The notes: generated from the letters alone by a model not told the origin. Counted from the stretch's first letter, positions 1 to 9,194 are shown. The stretch: 64,000 bases of DNA from UBA1081 sp045535305 (GCA_045535305.1 JAZSLJ010000006.1:62001-126000), one strand, 5' to 3'. Numbers and translations are program-made.

Positions 1-1074
1 ATTTACGATGTTTCAATAAATGTGGCTGATTTTGAGACTGCATTAAATGCAGATAATCTGCCGTTTTATATGCTCAAACTTATAGGTAAGCAAAACGGTG
101 TTGCCGTAAAAGATACGGTAAGCTATGAAGAAGCTTTTGATATTGTAAGCAAAAATACTCATTATTTCGATCTTGAAGCAGGCGAGTTTTATGCTGATAT
201 TTTTGAGTATAATGTTCATCTGAAATATATAAGAGATAAAATCTGGTTTTATCCGCAGACATTAGGCACAACAAGCGAATCTGAGGGTACAAAGGCAGAT
301 ATTAAAATCAACGGCAAAGATGTGCAGGAAAATTATTATGTTGACGTTGCCCTTGATACCGAATCAAAAAAGGAAACCGTAACAATAACTGTTGAATATA
401 CAGACAAAAGCGGTACAATATCCTCAACTTATGTTGTCAATGTGTATCAGGGAACGGAAACTTATGTTCCGCAAGGTACTACTATTTCGGGGGCACTTTC
501 AGGAGTTTCGGATGTTGTTTCTCAGTTGCTTTCTGAGGTTGGGCTTGATTCATCTATTGCAAATCTTATAAAAAATGTTCCCTTTGAACTGCCCGAGCGT
601 ATATTCAGTATATCATCTCTACTGTTGCCGAGTTTTGATGTGAATACTTTGGGTTCATCATTTTTGAACGCCCTGTTCGGTTATTCAACCGATGATGATT
701 CAAATGTTGAAACAGACCAATTAGGCGGTGTTGCAGGTCTTGATTCATTCAATTCTTCGCAGAATTCAACACAGAGTATGGACTTTACAGGTAATTTTGG
801 CAACATTTCAAATATTCAGTTAAATAAGCCTTCTGTTGATAACGTGATTAATGATGCAAATCAGGTAATTATTGATAATAATCTGCAGATGAACGACAAT
901 AATCTGCAGGTTGACAATGACGGTAATTGGTTTGCTGAATTTATAAGTGATGCACCCACCGTTATAATTATTGTGGTTTTGCTTGTGCTTATTTTTGCAG
1001 TCTGTCTTATTTTGTTCCTTAATATATTAAAAGGCAGGGACGCAAAAAAAGGTAAAAACACACGATTTGATTGA
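1..1074 (+). CDS. Surface protein with C-terminal membrane anchor, 5' end cut by the window
   Basis: The frame is open from base 1 (reading IYDVSIN before the GTG at 22), so the true start lies outside the window. The visible C-terminal ~357 residues hold a beta-rich stretch at about residues 90-150 (KADIKING, TVTITVEY, STYVVNVYQ) that resembles cadherin-like beta-sandwich domains of Clostridia surface proteins. A low-complexity Asn/Asp/Gln-rich linker follows, then one hydrophobic segment (VIIIVVLLVLIFAVCLILF) and a short basic tail (KGRDAKKGKNTRFD). This predicts a type I topology with the bulk of the protein outside the cell. The function is unknown. About 115 bp separate it from the response regulator downstream. 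Confidence 0.6.
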   Translation: MYDVSINVADFETALNADNLPFYMLKLIGKQNGVAVKDTVSYEEAFDIVSKNTHYFDLEAGEFYADIFEYNVHLKYIRDKIWFYPQTLGTTSESEGTKADIKINGKDVQENYYVDVALDTESKKETVTITVEYTDKSGTISSTYVVNVYQGTETYVPQGTTISGALSGVSDVVSQLLSEVGLDSSIANLIKNVPFELPERIFSISSLLLPSFDVNTLGSSFLNALFGYSTDDDSNVETDQLGGVAGLDSFNSSQNSTQSMDFTGNFGNISNIQLNKPSVDNVINDANQVIIDNNLQMNDNNLQVDNDGNWFAEFISDAPTVIIIVVLLVLIFAVCLILFLNILKGRDAKKGKNTRFD

Positions 1075-1190
1075 TAAAAATATCAGGAAAAGCGGATTTC
1101 AATTTAATTTCAATAGTTGAGTATTAAATTATTATGTACAGTACGCTGTTGAGATTGTTTTCCCCTTATCCTTGTTAGGAGAAGATGAAA

Positions 1191-1886
1191 ATGGCAAATG
1201 AAAAAATTATGATAGTTGACGATGATGTTAATATCTGTGAACTTATAAGGCTTTACCTTGAAAAGGAAAGCTATTCCACCATTATCGTGAATGACGGTCT
1301 TGAAGCAGTCAATACATTTGAAGAATACAAACCGGATTTGATTGTGCTTGACATTATGTTGCCTGGTCTTGATGGTTGGCAGGTATGCAGAAAAATCCGC
1401 AGCGTATCAAATGTGCCTATAATTATGCTTTCTGCCAAGGAAGAAGCATTTGATAAGGTTCTTGGACTGGAGCTCGGTGCAGACGATTATGTTGTTAAGC
1501 CCTTTGACCTTAAAGAATTACTTGCAAGAATAAAAGCAGTTCTTCGCAGAACAGGTACATATACAACAGAGAATACAAGAGAAGTCCGTTACCACAATCT
1601 TGTTATAAACCTTTCAAATTATGAGCTTAAGGTAAAAGGTGTGCCTGTTGATACACCTCCCAAAGAGCTTGAGTTGCTGTTCCATCTCGCAAGCAATCCC
1701 AACAGGGTTTTTTCAAGAGATCAGCTTCTTGATGAGGTATGGGGCTTTGAAAACTATGTTGACTCAAGAACTGTTGACGTGCATATTAAAAGACTTCGTG
1801 AAAAAATCGAAGGTGCATCAGATAAATGGGAGCTTAGAACTGTTTGGAGCGTAGGCTATAAATTTGCCATTTTAGACGGTGTGTAA
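1191..1886 (+). CDS. OmpR/PhoB-family response regulator
   Basis: This is a two-component response regulator of 231 residues. The N-terminal receiver domain shows the acidic pocket DDD at 10-12, the phospho-acceptor Asp54 in VLDIMLPG, and the conserved Lys in VVKPFD. A C-terminal winged-helix DNA-binding domain follows, with RDQLLDEVWGF and the WSVGYKF ending typical of the PhoB/WalR group. I place the start at ATG 1191 because AGGAGA at 1177-1182 is 8 nt upstream; the in-frame ATG at 1185 would leave only 2 nt. The sensor kinase gene starts at the next base after the stop, so the pair is surely co-transcribed. A WalR-like or envelope-stress role is inferred only from the downstream HtrA gene. 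Confidence 0.93.
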   Translation: MANEKIMIVDDDVNICELIRLYLEKESYSTIIVNDGLEAVNTFEEYKPDLIVLDIMLPGLDGWQVCRKIRSVSNVPIIMLSAKEEAFDKVLGLELGADDYVVKPFDLKELLARIKAVLRRTGTYTTENTREVRYHNLVINLSNYELKVKGVPVDTPPKELELLFHLASNPNRVFSRDQLLDEVWGFENYVDSRTVDVHIKRLREKIEGASDKWELRTVWSVGYKFAILDGV

Positions 1887-3374
1887 ATGTCAAAATTCGG
1901 ATTTGTAAAAAAAAGCAGAAGCCTGTTTTTTAATTATATGGCTCTGTTTTTATCTGTTGAAATAATCAGTTTGTTGGCATTTGGAGGAATTCTTACATAT
2001 TATGTTTATGAATCGCAGAAGGATGCTCAAAAAACAGCTCTTTTTGAATATACGGAACGAATTACTGAAGCGTATGTAAACGCTGATGTAACAGATGCTG
2101 CTGTATATGACAGTTTATGTTTTTCATTACTTAATCTCTCAGAAACATCAGATGCTGATATATTTATAGTTAATTCTGACGGTAAAGTTATCTGCTGTCA
2201 GCATATGATTGAACAGGACGGAAGTATAAACACTCTGCCTGTTTGTCTGCATTCTGTAATGAGAATTCCCCGTGAAATATGTATAGGTATTGCAGCAGAC
2301 GGAATAATGGCTACAGAGGGCAGTCTTAACGGACTGTATGATGAAAGAACATTTATTGCGGCAAGCTCTTTGGAAATTGACGACGATTATATAATAGTCT
2401 TGGCGGTACAGCCCTATAAAGCAGGTCTGATGTCTGCCATAGTCATGTTTTTGCAGATTTATGTGCTTGCGGCTCTTGTGCTTCTTTTTGTAACAGGTCT
2501 TATTATTTATATTATCACATATAATATTACCCGACCTCTCCGTGATATGTCAGAAGCTACAAAGCTTTATGCAAAAGGTGATTTTTCATACAGAATAAAG
2601 CAATATGATGTAAATATTGTCAAAGAGTTTCAGGAGCTTTCAACTGCGATGAATCTTATGGCTGAAAGTCTTGAAAGTCTTGAAAATTCAAGAAGTAATT
2701 TTGTTGCCAATGTTTCGCATGAGTTAAAAACGCCAATGACAACAATAGGCGGTTTTATAGACGGAATCCTTGACGGTACAATCAGTCAGGCAAATCAGAA
2801 GCATTATCTTAATATTGTTTCAGATGAAATCAAACGTTTATCCCGTCTTGTCGTTTCAATGCTTAATATGAGTAAAATGGAAGCAGGCGAGTTAAAAATA
2901 GAGCTTGCTAAAATTAATATAAAAGAACAGATTACAGGAATTTTTATTTCTTTTGAGCAAAAAATAGAAGCAAAGAAAATAGATATAATCGGTCTTGATA
3001 AGTTGCATAATATTGTAATTGAAGCAGACCAGAATATGCTCAATCAGGTTTTTTACAATCTTATTGATAATGCTGTAAAGTTTACAAATCACGGCGGCGA
3101 AATTATCGTTTCAACGGAAAACGATGATGACGAGGTAATTGTAAAAATAAAAAACAGAGGCGAGTGTATTTCTGAAGAAGACATCGGGCATATTTTTGAA
3201 CGATTCTATAAAGTTGATAAATCCAGAAGTATGGATGCAAAAAGTGCAGGTCTCGGTTTATTCATTGTTAAGAATATAATAAATCTGCATAACGGTGATA
3301 TAAGTGTCTGTACAGTTGACGGTAAGTACACTCAGTTTACAGTAAAATTAAAACATAAATTAATTGATGTTTAA
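1887..3374 (+). CDS. Membrane sensor histidine kinase
   Basis: This is the 495-residue partner of the preceding regulator. It has a transmembrane helix at about 15-40, an extracytoplasmic sensor of ~140 residues, and a second helix at about 190-215. A HAMP linker (NITRPLRDMSEATKLYAKGDF) is followed by the H-box SHELKTPMTTIGG with phospho-acceptor His278, the N-box NLIDNAVKFTNHGG and the G-box SAGLGLFIVKN. There is no PAS domain in the cytoplasmic part, unlike classical WalK. The start codon abuts the regulator's stop with no gap, implying translational coupling, and the HtrA protease begins 28 bp after the stop. The sensed signal cannot be read from the sequence. Confidence 0.93.
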   Translation: MSKFGFVKKSRSLFFNYMALFLSVEIISLLAFGGILTYYVYESQKDAQKTALFEYTERITEAYVNADVTDAAVYDSLCFSLLNLSETSDADIFIVNSDGKVICCQHMIEQDGSINTLPVCLHSVMRIPREICIGIAADGIMATEGSLNGLYDERTFIAASSLEIDDDYIIVLAVQPYKAGLMSAIVMFLQIYVLAALVLLFVTGLIIYIITYNITRPLRDMSEATKLYAKGDFSYRIKQYDVNIVKEFQELSTAMNLMAESLESLENSRSNFVANVSHELKTPMTTIGGFIDGILDGTISQANQKHYLNIVSDEIKRLSRLVVSMLNMSKMEAGELKIELAKINIKEQITGIFISFEQKIEAKKIDIIGLDKLHNIVIEADQNMLNQVFYNLIDNAVKFTNHGGEIIVSTENDDDEVIVKIKNRGECISEEDIGHIFERFYKVDKSRSMDAKSAGLGLFIVKNIINLHNGDISVCTVDGKYTQFTVKLKHKLIDV

Positions 3375-3402
3375 TATATAAATCCTGCAGGAGGATATAA
3401 TT

Positions 3403-5019
3403 ATGGATAATGATTTTTTTACAAACGGTAACGGTACGGCAGAAAACAACGAACCCACCCCTGTTGAAAACGAACAGCCGGTGAATGAACCTGCTCCCGT
3501 TGAATCGGAACAGCCTGCAGGTGAATCTGTTCCTGCTGAAAATGAGAATCCCCGTAGTAATTCTTATCAGCCAAACAACAACGGCAATCCTTACGGCTAT
3601 TACAACGGTTATAATAACAATTATTCAAACAATCAGAATAATCCTTACGGTCAGTACGGTAACAGTTTTTCACAGGGTCAGCCTTATCAGTACTCCGCTC
3701 CCTATAATAGCGGAGGAAAGCCGCCCAAGAAAAAAAATAAAGGAATAAAGGTCTTTATCGGTATTGTTTCGGCAATAGTAATTTTTTGTATAATAGGCAT
3801 TGTTTCTCTTTTTACAGGTTCATCGGATACCGGTAATATCGGCGGAAATACAGATATAGAGAATCAGCAGAATGCCGGTAATAAGATTGACAGTTCAGAT
3901 GTTGGCGACCTTGTTATCAGCGACAGTGCACTTGAAGCAGGCGAAGCAGCCGTTGTGGCAGAGATTGCACAGCGTTATAACGTAGGTATTCTTGTGTATA
4001 AGGATAACTCTCTTTATACCGAAGGCTCAGGTGCAATAGTTCTTGAAGATGAAAAGGGTAAGTACACTTATGTTGTTACCTGTGCACACGTTGTAAATTA
4101 CAGTAAAGTTGCTCTTTCTGTACTTATGACAGACGGAACTGAATATCCTGCAGAACTTGTAGGCTTTGATACGAGAACAGATATTGCAGTTGTTCGTATT
4201 GAAGCGTCAGGCTTGCCTAAGGCAGAATTTGCAGATGCGGAAAAGCTTGTTGTCGGTCAGACGGTGTATGCAGTGGGTAATCCGGGCGGCTCTGAATTTT
4301 TCGGTTCAATTTCAAACGGTATTATCTCAGCTATTGACAGACCTATCAGCTCTTCAACAGGTTATGAAATGGAATGTATTCAGCATACGGCTGCAATCAA
4401 CCCCGGTAACTCAGGCGGTGCTCTTGTCAATGGCGAGGGTAAGATAATCGGTATAAACTCAATGAAAATTGCTTCAACCGAATATGAAGGTATGGGCTTT
4501 GCAGTTCCTTCAAATGTTGTTATTGAAGTATTTAATTCTATTATTGAAAACGGTTACGTTGCGGGCAGAGCAAAGCTTGGTATTTCTTATACAACACCTT
4601 CGGGATACAGCCAGACATACGCTATGTATGTACAGGTTAAGGGGCTTCCTTCAGGTACTATCGTTATTGCAGATATCGCAGAAGACAGCGACCTTGCAAA
4701 TAAGGATGTTCAGGTTGGCGATATGATTACCAAGGTTAACGGTAAAGATATGAAAGACAGCGGTATGCTGTCCGATATGATTGAGGATATGTCCGTAGGT
4801 GATAAACTTACACTCACAATAGTAAGGGTTAATACAAGAGATTGGACTCAGACAGAACGTAATGTAACCGTTACACTTGTTGAGGACAGAGGAAATACCG
4901 TAGTTCAGCCCGATGATACAAACGATAATCAGGGGCAGGGCAGCTCTGATTATGATGATTTGTACGAATATTTTAAAGAGTATTTTGGCAATAACGGCGG
5001 TTTCGGATACGGCTATTAA
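3403..5019 (+). CDS. htrA: HtrA/DegP-type membrane-anchored serine protease with PDZ domain
   Basis: This is an S1C serine protease for quality control of misfolded exported proteins. The order is a cytoplasmic Pro/Glu/Asn/Tyr-rich N-terminus (~110 residues), one transmembrane helix at about 115-137, a trypsin-fold domain with His229 (TCAHVV), Asp260 (RTDIAVV) and Ser337 (NPGNSGGAL), then one PDZ domain (GTIVIADIAEDSDL, VGDMITKVNGKD) and an acidic, Gly/Tyr-rich tail. The complete triad suggests an active enzyme. AGGAGG lies 7 nt before the ATG. Its position behind a two-component pair resembles the WalRK-HtrA and CssRS-HtrA arrangements of Bacillota, which suggests control by that pair. Confidence 0.93.
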   Translation: MDNDFFTNGNGTAENNEPTPVENEQPVNEPAPVESEQPAGESVPAENENPRSNSYQPNNNGNPYGYYNGYNNNYSNNQNNPYGQYGNSFSQGQPYQYSAPYNSGGKPPKKKNKGIKVFIGIVSAIVIFCIIGIVSLFTGSSDTGNIGGNTDIENQQNAGNKIDSSDVGDLVISDSALEAGEAAVVAEIAQRYNVGILVYKDNSLYTEGSGAIVLEDEKGKYTYVVTCAHVVNYSKVALSVLMTDGTEYPAELVGFDTRTDIAVVRIEASGLPKAEFADAEKLVVGQTVYAVGNPGGSEFFGSISNGIISAIDRPISSSTGYEMECIQHTAAINPGNSGGALVNGEGKIIGINSMKIASTEYEGMGFAVPSNVVIEVFNSIIENGYVAGRAKLGISYTTPSGYSQTYAMYVQVKGLPSGTIVIADIAEDSDLANKDVQVGDMITKVNGKDMKDSGMLSDMIEDMSVGDKLTLTIVRVNTRDWTQTERNVTVTLVEDRGNTVVQPDDTNDNQGQGSSDYDDLYEYFKEYFGNNGGFGYGY

Positions 5020-5032
5020 TAAAAATAAATTC

Positions 5033-5066
5033 CCAAAACCCTACACAGGCTTTTGGTAATTTTTTA
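5033..5066 (+). terminator. Probable terminator after htrA
   Basis: CCAAAACC and GGcTTTTGG form an 8-bp stem with one bulged C and a 7-nt loop, followed by TAATTTTTT. It sits between convergent genes and may serve mainly the plus strand. Confidence 0.5.
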
Positions 5067-5076
5067 TATAATTAAT

Positions 5077-5763
5077 TTAATCCTGAATATTCAGATATTG
5101 TGTATAACACCAACCGTATTGACCGTTGTAATCTACATATGCCCAATCACCGCTGATTTCTTTTACAATAACCTCAGCATTGTTTTCCATTAATGTTATT
5201 ACATTGGAGTTTGTGGATGCAGCATCGCGCAGATTCAGACCTGATGTGGCTGAAACATATGCAACGGTTTTTTGTTCTGTTTCATTGTCAATACCATCAG
5301 AAACTCCAAAATCTAATATGTTTAAAACGGCGGGGAGATAATTTATAAGAATCATTCCTCCGACTATCAGTATGACGATAAAAATAATAAGTTTTTTGAA
5401 TACTCCGGAGCCGGATGAACTGCTTGACGAACCGCTTGACGAGCTGCCTGAATATGAGGATGATTTTTTTGTTTCACCCATATTGCAGGTAGAATAACGT
5501 TCACGGTATGAATTGTGATCTTTTTTGCAATAACCGTTATCGTTTTCATCAACGCCATAATAGGGGCAACTGCTTGAACAAGTCCTCGGTTCGCTTTTTT
5601 GACTTGAGTATGAAGTTGATGATGAAGTCGATGATGAAGTGCTTTTTTCAAACTTGCAATCTGAAAATCTTTCGCGATATGAATTGTGATCTTTTTTGCA
5701 GTAGCCGTTATAATTCTCGTCTACACCATAATAAGGGCAACTGCTGGTACATTTCTTTCCCAT
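5077..5763 (-). CDS. Membrane protein with duplicated Cys-rich module and extracellular SH3 domain
   Basis: The 228-residue product starts with two near-identical ~33-residue modules (about 4-36 and 61-93). Each has the pattern C-x3-C-PYYGVDEN-x2-GYC-KKDHNSYRER-x4-C, that is four Cys plus a His, which suggests a small zinc-binding or disulfide fold. A Ser/Gly-rich linker, a transmembrane helix at about 124-146 and a bacterial SH3 domain (GLNLRDAASTNSNVITLM, DWAYVDYNGQYGWCY) follow. If the helix runs N-in to C-out, the modules are cytosolic, where reduced Cys could bind zinc, and the SH3 faces the cell wall. The two modules also match closely as DNA, so the duplication is recent. AAAGGA is rather far upstream of the ATG. 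The function is unknown. Confidence 0.75.
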   Translation of the reverse strand: MGKKCTSSCPYYGVDENYNGYCKKDHNSYRERFSDCKFEKSTSSSTSSSTSYSSQKSEPRTCSSSCPYYGVDENDNGYCKKDHNSYRERYSTCNMGETKKSSSYSGSSSSGSSSSSSGSGVFKKLIIFIVILIVGGMILINYLPAVLNILDFGVSDGIDNETEQKTVAYVSATSGLNLRDAASTNSNVITLMENNAEVIVKEISGDWAYVDYNGQYGWCYTQYLNIQD

Positions 5764-5865
5764 AATATATCCGTTTTTCCTTTCTTTTTTACATATATTT
5801 TATAATGTTTTTGAGAAAAAGTCAATAATATACAAAATGTTTAAGATTGTCTTGTAAAAATGCTA

Positions 5866-5894
5866 TTTACATTTTTGCTTCAATTATATATAAT
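5866..5894 (+). promoter_or_regulatory. Sigma-A-type promoter for the E2/CAT-fold gene
   Basis: TTTACA (5866-5871) and TATAAT (5889-5894) are separated by 17 bp and end 31 bp before the chosen ATG. Confidence 0.65.
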
Positions 5895-5925
5895 AGATAT
5901 AACAAGAATTTTGGGGGAAATGAAA

Positions 5926-6867
5926 ATGGATTTAAAGAAATTGGTTAATACAGCTCTTTGCAGGCCGGAAAAAGGCGATAAAATTGAGTATTTTAATATG
6001 AAAGGCAGAGTTTCTGCGAATGTGCTTGTTACATCACAGCAGAATATGCCCACCTGTTCTTATACATATGAGGCAGATGTTACTCAATTTCTGGAGGAAA
6101 TGAAAAAATTAAAAAGCAGCTGCGGTTATAAGCTGTCATTCAATACGCTTATGATGCGTGTGCTTGTTGAGGGTTTGAAGGTTGCTCCACGACTTAATTC
6201 ACACATTACATACAACCATTTTACAGCTTGCGGCAAGCTTGTTGTTAAAGAGCATATAAACGTTGCTATGCCCGTTGTAATGGACAGCGGTGAAACCTTT
6301 ACCGTAAATGTTACTCAAATTGAAAATAAGAGCCTTAAAGAGATTTCGGAGCAAATTGCACTGCTCCTTGATAAGGTGCAGAATTCTGATATAGACCGTT
6401 CTCTGTTTGATTTGCTTACATTACGAATGTTCGGCAGAATCTTTATGGGTAAGGTTGCATCTACAATATCACAGATTGTAACCGCTTATGCAGGTAAATA
6501 CAAGGTGGTTGCCCTTAATACCGCATTTAAGCCTCACAAAGAAAATGACCTTACTATTGACGAACTGAATGAGGGTACTGTATGCCTTACAAACTGGGGC
6601 TCACTTGCAAAGGGTGAATGCTTCAACGGACACGTTCCGTATTCTCCGCTTTTGCATCCTCAGGTGTTCCTTATGTCTTTGGGTAATGTTCAGGAGCAGA
6701 ATTATGTTTTCAGAAATGAAAAAGGTGAAATTGATATGGGCACAAAAAAAGTGCTTCCCATTACATTATTGTTTGACCACAGAATAGGCGGATTTGCCGA
6801 TATCGCACCGTTTGTTTTAAAACTTGACGAGATTTTTTCAAATCCCGAAATAATCAAAGAATGGTAA
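5926..6867 (+). CDS. Stand-alone 2-oxoacid dehydrogenase E2-type acyltransferase domain protein
   Basis: This 313-residue protein matches the catalytic (CAT-fold) domain of 2-oxoacid dehydrogenase E2 subunits: YEADVTQF, LSFNTLMMRVLVEGLKVAPRLNSHI, NVAMPVVMDSGETFTVNV and TLLFDHRIGGFADIAPF. It has no lipoyl or subunit-binding domain, and no E1 or E3 gene is nearby, so it is not part of a dehydrogenase complex here. The catalytic HxxxDG motif of CAT/E2 enzymes reads HRIGGF: the His is kept, but the following Asp-Gly is not. I chose ATG 5926 because the purine run GGGGGAAA sits 8 nt upstream; ATG 5920 is also possible. The acyl donor and acceptor are unknown. Confidence 0.7.
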   Translation: MDLKKLVNTALCRPEKGDKIEYFNMKGRVSANVLVTSQQNMPTCSYTYEADVTQFLEEMKKLKSSCGYKLSFNTLMMRVLVEGLKVAPRLNSHITYNHFTACGKLVVKEHINVAMPVVMDSGETFTVNVTQIENKSLKEISEQIALLLDKVQNSDIDRSLFDLLTLRMFGRIFMGKVASTISQIVTAYAGKYKVVALNTAFKPHKENDLTIDELNEGTVCLTNWGSLAKGECFNGHVPYSPLLHPQVFLMSLGNVQEQNYVFRNEKGEIDMGTKKVLPITLLFDHRIGGFADIAPFVLKLDEIFSNPEIIKEW

Positions 6868-6949
6868 AATAAGTGTTGTATTTGCAAAAAATTTGTGCTA
6901 AAATAACAACTGTAAACTAAATCCGTACAGGATTTTTGGAGGTATTCAT

Positions 6950-8104
6950 ATGGCAGATAACATTCTTGATCGTTTTAAATCAAACACTGAAGAGCAGACG
7001 GTTGACGCTTCTAAAAAAGTCAAAGTCGGCATCATCGGTACAGGCTGGATAGCAGAGGCTCACGTAGCCAGCTACAAAAGATGTCCTGATGTAGAAATTG
7101 TTGCTCTTGCAGATATCGTCCCCGGCAAAGCTGCAAAGTTTGCCGAGGATAACGGTATTGAAGGCGCACGCATTTATAATAGCGACCGTGAGCTTATAGA
7201 TAATGAGCCCGATATCGACGCAGTAAGTGTTTGTACATATAACAGACAGCACGCTCCCTGTACAGTTTATGCTCTTGAGCATGGCGTAAATGTTCTTCTC
7301 GAAAAGCCTATGTGCGTTACAACAGAAGAAGCTGTAGAAATCTGCAGAGCAGAAAAGAAGAGCGGCAAGCTTCTCTCAATCGGCTTCCAGCCCAGATTTG
7401 ACGAGAATATGAAGATGGTTAAAAAGATTGTTGAATCAGGCGAGCTTGGTCAGATTTATTACATCCAGACAGGCGGCGGCAGAAGAAAGGGTATCCCCAC
7501 ACCGTACGGCACATCATTTATTGAGGACGAAACAGCAGGTATCGGCGCACTTGCAGACATCGGTTGCTATTCACTTGATATGGTGCTTAATGCAATCGGC
7601 TATCCCAAGCCCCTTACAGTTTCAGGTTATATGTCCGTTTTCTTCGGCAAAGACCCTGCTACATATCCTGCACATCCCGAATATGCAGAGAAGTTCAGCG
7701 TTGATGATTTCGGCGCAGGCTTTATCCGTCTTGAGGGCGGCATAATCCTCGATTTCAGAATTGCTTGGGATATGCATCTTGACACTCCCGGCGATACAAT
7801 CATTATGGGTACAAAGGGCAGCCTTCGTATTCCTTCAACAGAATGCTGGAACGGCTCAATCGGCGGACCTCTTAAGATTTATCACAACGTTGCCGGTATG
7901 AGCGTTGAAACAGAAATTCCCGAAAAGGATAACAACGGCGATAATTTCGATAAGAAAATCCGTTCATTTATTGACGCTGTTAAGTACGGCGGTGAATCAC
8001 CCGTACCTTCAAGCCAGATTATCTACAATCAGGCTATTATTGACGGTATTGTTCGCTCTGCAAGAGAGGGTAAAGAGGTTACAATCGACATTCCCGAAAT
8101 CTAA
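6950..8104 (+). CDS. Gfo/Idh/MocA-family NAD(P)-dependent oxidoreductase
   Basis: This 384-residue protein has an N-terminal Rossmann domain with GIIGTGWIAEAHVASY, the ADIVPGKAAKFAED second strand, and the family signature EKPMCVTTEEAVEI, in which Glu-Lys-Pro carries the catalytic Lys. The C-terminal alpha/beta substrate domain includes ADIGCYSLDMVLNAIG with the usual Asp and Tyr/His-region residues. Members oxidise or reduce sugars, inositols or sugar derivatives. The substrate is not deducible, but the PfkB kinase downstream points to sugar or polyol use. GGAGG lies 7 nt before the ATG. Codon use is strongly biased (many GGC, AAG), which suggests good expression. Confidence 0.88.
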   Translation: MADNILDRFKSNTEEQTVDASKKVKVGIIGTGWIAEAHVASYKRCPDVEIVALADIVPGKAAKFAEDNGIEGARIYNSDRELIDNEPDIDAVSVCTYNRQHAPCTVYALEHGVNVLLEKPMCVTTEEAVEICRAEKKSGKLLSIGFQPRFDENMKMVKKIVESGELGQIYYIQTGGGRRKGIPTPYGTSFIEDETAGIGALADIGCYSLDMVLNAIGYPKPLTVSGYMSVFFGKDPATYPAHPEYAEKFSVDDFGAGFIRLEGGIILDFRIAWDMHLDTPGDTIIMGTKGSLRIPSTECWNGSIGGPLKIYHNVAGMSVETEIPEKDNNGDNFDKKIRSFIDAVKYGGESPVPSSQIIYNQAIIDGIVRSAREGKEVTIDIPEI

Positions 8105-8163
8105 TCTTTGGACTGTCTCACTAAGCGAAGACCAAAAGAAACAAATTCTGTATAAATTCAATG

Positions 8164-8192
8164 ACTTGCATAGAGAAATAATCTATGCAAGT
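8164..8192 (+). terminator. Terminator after the Gfo/Idh/MocA gene
   Basis: ACTTGCATAGA and TCTATGCAAGT form a perfect 11-bp stem with loop GAAATAA, followed by TATTTGTTT. It separates the oxidoreductase from the kinase, which has its own promoter. Confidence 0.7.
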
Positions 8193-8231
8193 TATTTGTT
8201 TAGAATTTGTGAACTGTTTTTTAATAAATAC

Positions 8232-8260
8232 TTGTAAATTGTCTTTGCAAGGTGTATAAT
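8232..8260 (+). promoter_or_regulatory. Promoter of the PfkB kinase gene
   Basis: TTGTAA (8232-8237), a 17-bp spacer and a consensus TATAAT (8255-8260). GGGAG precedes the kinase ATG. Confidence 0.7.
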
Positions 8261-8292
8261 ATGTTCATATTTAAAGATAGGGAGAAACTCTA

Positions 8293-9186
8293 ATGAAACA
8301 TTATTCATCAATTATAATCGGTCATATTACAATGGACAGAAATGTTGACCACTTAGGCAACGAAATGCGTCTTGCAGGCGGTGCAGTTATTTATTCTTCT
8401 GCATCTGCATATGCACTGGGTCATAACGTACTTGCTCTTACAAAGGTTGCAAAAAAGGATCAGGAGCGTCTTTCTGCATTTACAGTCCCCGAAGAAAATC
8501 TTATTTGCATTGACTGCGAAAGCTCAAGTGATATGTATAATCAGTATTTTACAGCTGATAAGGAAAGAAGAAAGTGTGTTTGCCTTAGCGTTGGCACACC
8601 TTTTGAGGCAGAGGATATTCCCGATGATGTTACAGCTGATATTTTCCACTTTGCAGGTCTTGTTTACGGTGATTTCAGTAATGATCTTATTAAAGCCGCA
8701 TCAAAAAGAGGTAAGGTTGCAGTTGACGTACAGACTTGTCTTCGCCACGTTGATGTAGAAAACGGCGGATCAATGTATTTTGAGGATTGGAAGGATAAAA
8801 AAGAAATGATACCCTATATCCATTTCCTTAAAACAGACGCCGCAGAGGCAGAAATTCTTACAGGTCTTACCGACAGATACGAAGCCGCAAAGGTGCTTCA
8901 TTCATGGGGTGCAAAAGAGGTTGTAATCACTCACAACACAGAGGTTATTGCATACGACGGTAAGGAATTCTGTTCCTGCCCCATTAAATCAAGAAATTTA
9001 AGCGGCAGAACAGGCAGGGGAGATACAACCTTTGCCGCATATATAAACGAAAGACTTACACATTCAATGGCAGATGCCCTTCTTTATGCAACTGCTACTG
9101 TTTCCCTCAAAATGGAGACTCCCGGCCCCTTTAAAGGCACAAGAAAAGATGTTGAAGCATATATTGAAGAATTCTATAAAGACTAA
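8293..9186 (+). CDS. PfkB-family carbohydrate kinase
   Basis: This is a ribokinase-fold kinase of 297 residues. It shows the N-terminal Gly-rich substrate segment (HLGNEMRLAGGAVIYSSASAYALG), the KTDAAEAEILTG stretch and the C-terminal family signature GRTGRGDTTFAAY with the catalytic Asp in GxGD. Known members phosphorylate sugars, nucleosides or similar alcohols with ATP. The gene has its own promoter and terminator, so it is probably monocistronic. The adjacent Gfo/Idh/MocA enzyme suggests a sugar-type substrate, but this is inference. Confidence 0.87.
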   Translation: MKHYSSIIIGHITMDRNVDHLGNEMRLAGGAVIYSSASAYALGHNVLALTKVAKKDQERLSAFTVPEENLICIDCESSSDMYNQYFTADKERRKCVCLSVGTPFEAEDIPDDVTADIFHFAGLVYGDFSNDLIKAASKRGKVAVDVQTCLRHVDVENGGSMYFEDWKDKKEMIPYIHFLKTDAAEAEILTGLTDRYEAAKVLHSWGAKEVVITHNTEVIAYDGKEFCSCPIKSRNLSGRTGRGDTTFAAYINERLTHSMADALLYATATVSLKMETPGPFKGTRKDVEAYIEEFYKD

Positions 9187-9194
9187 CAAAAAAC

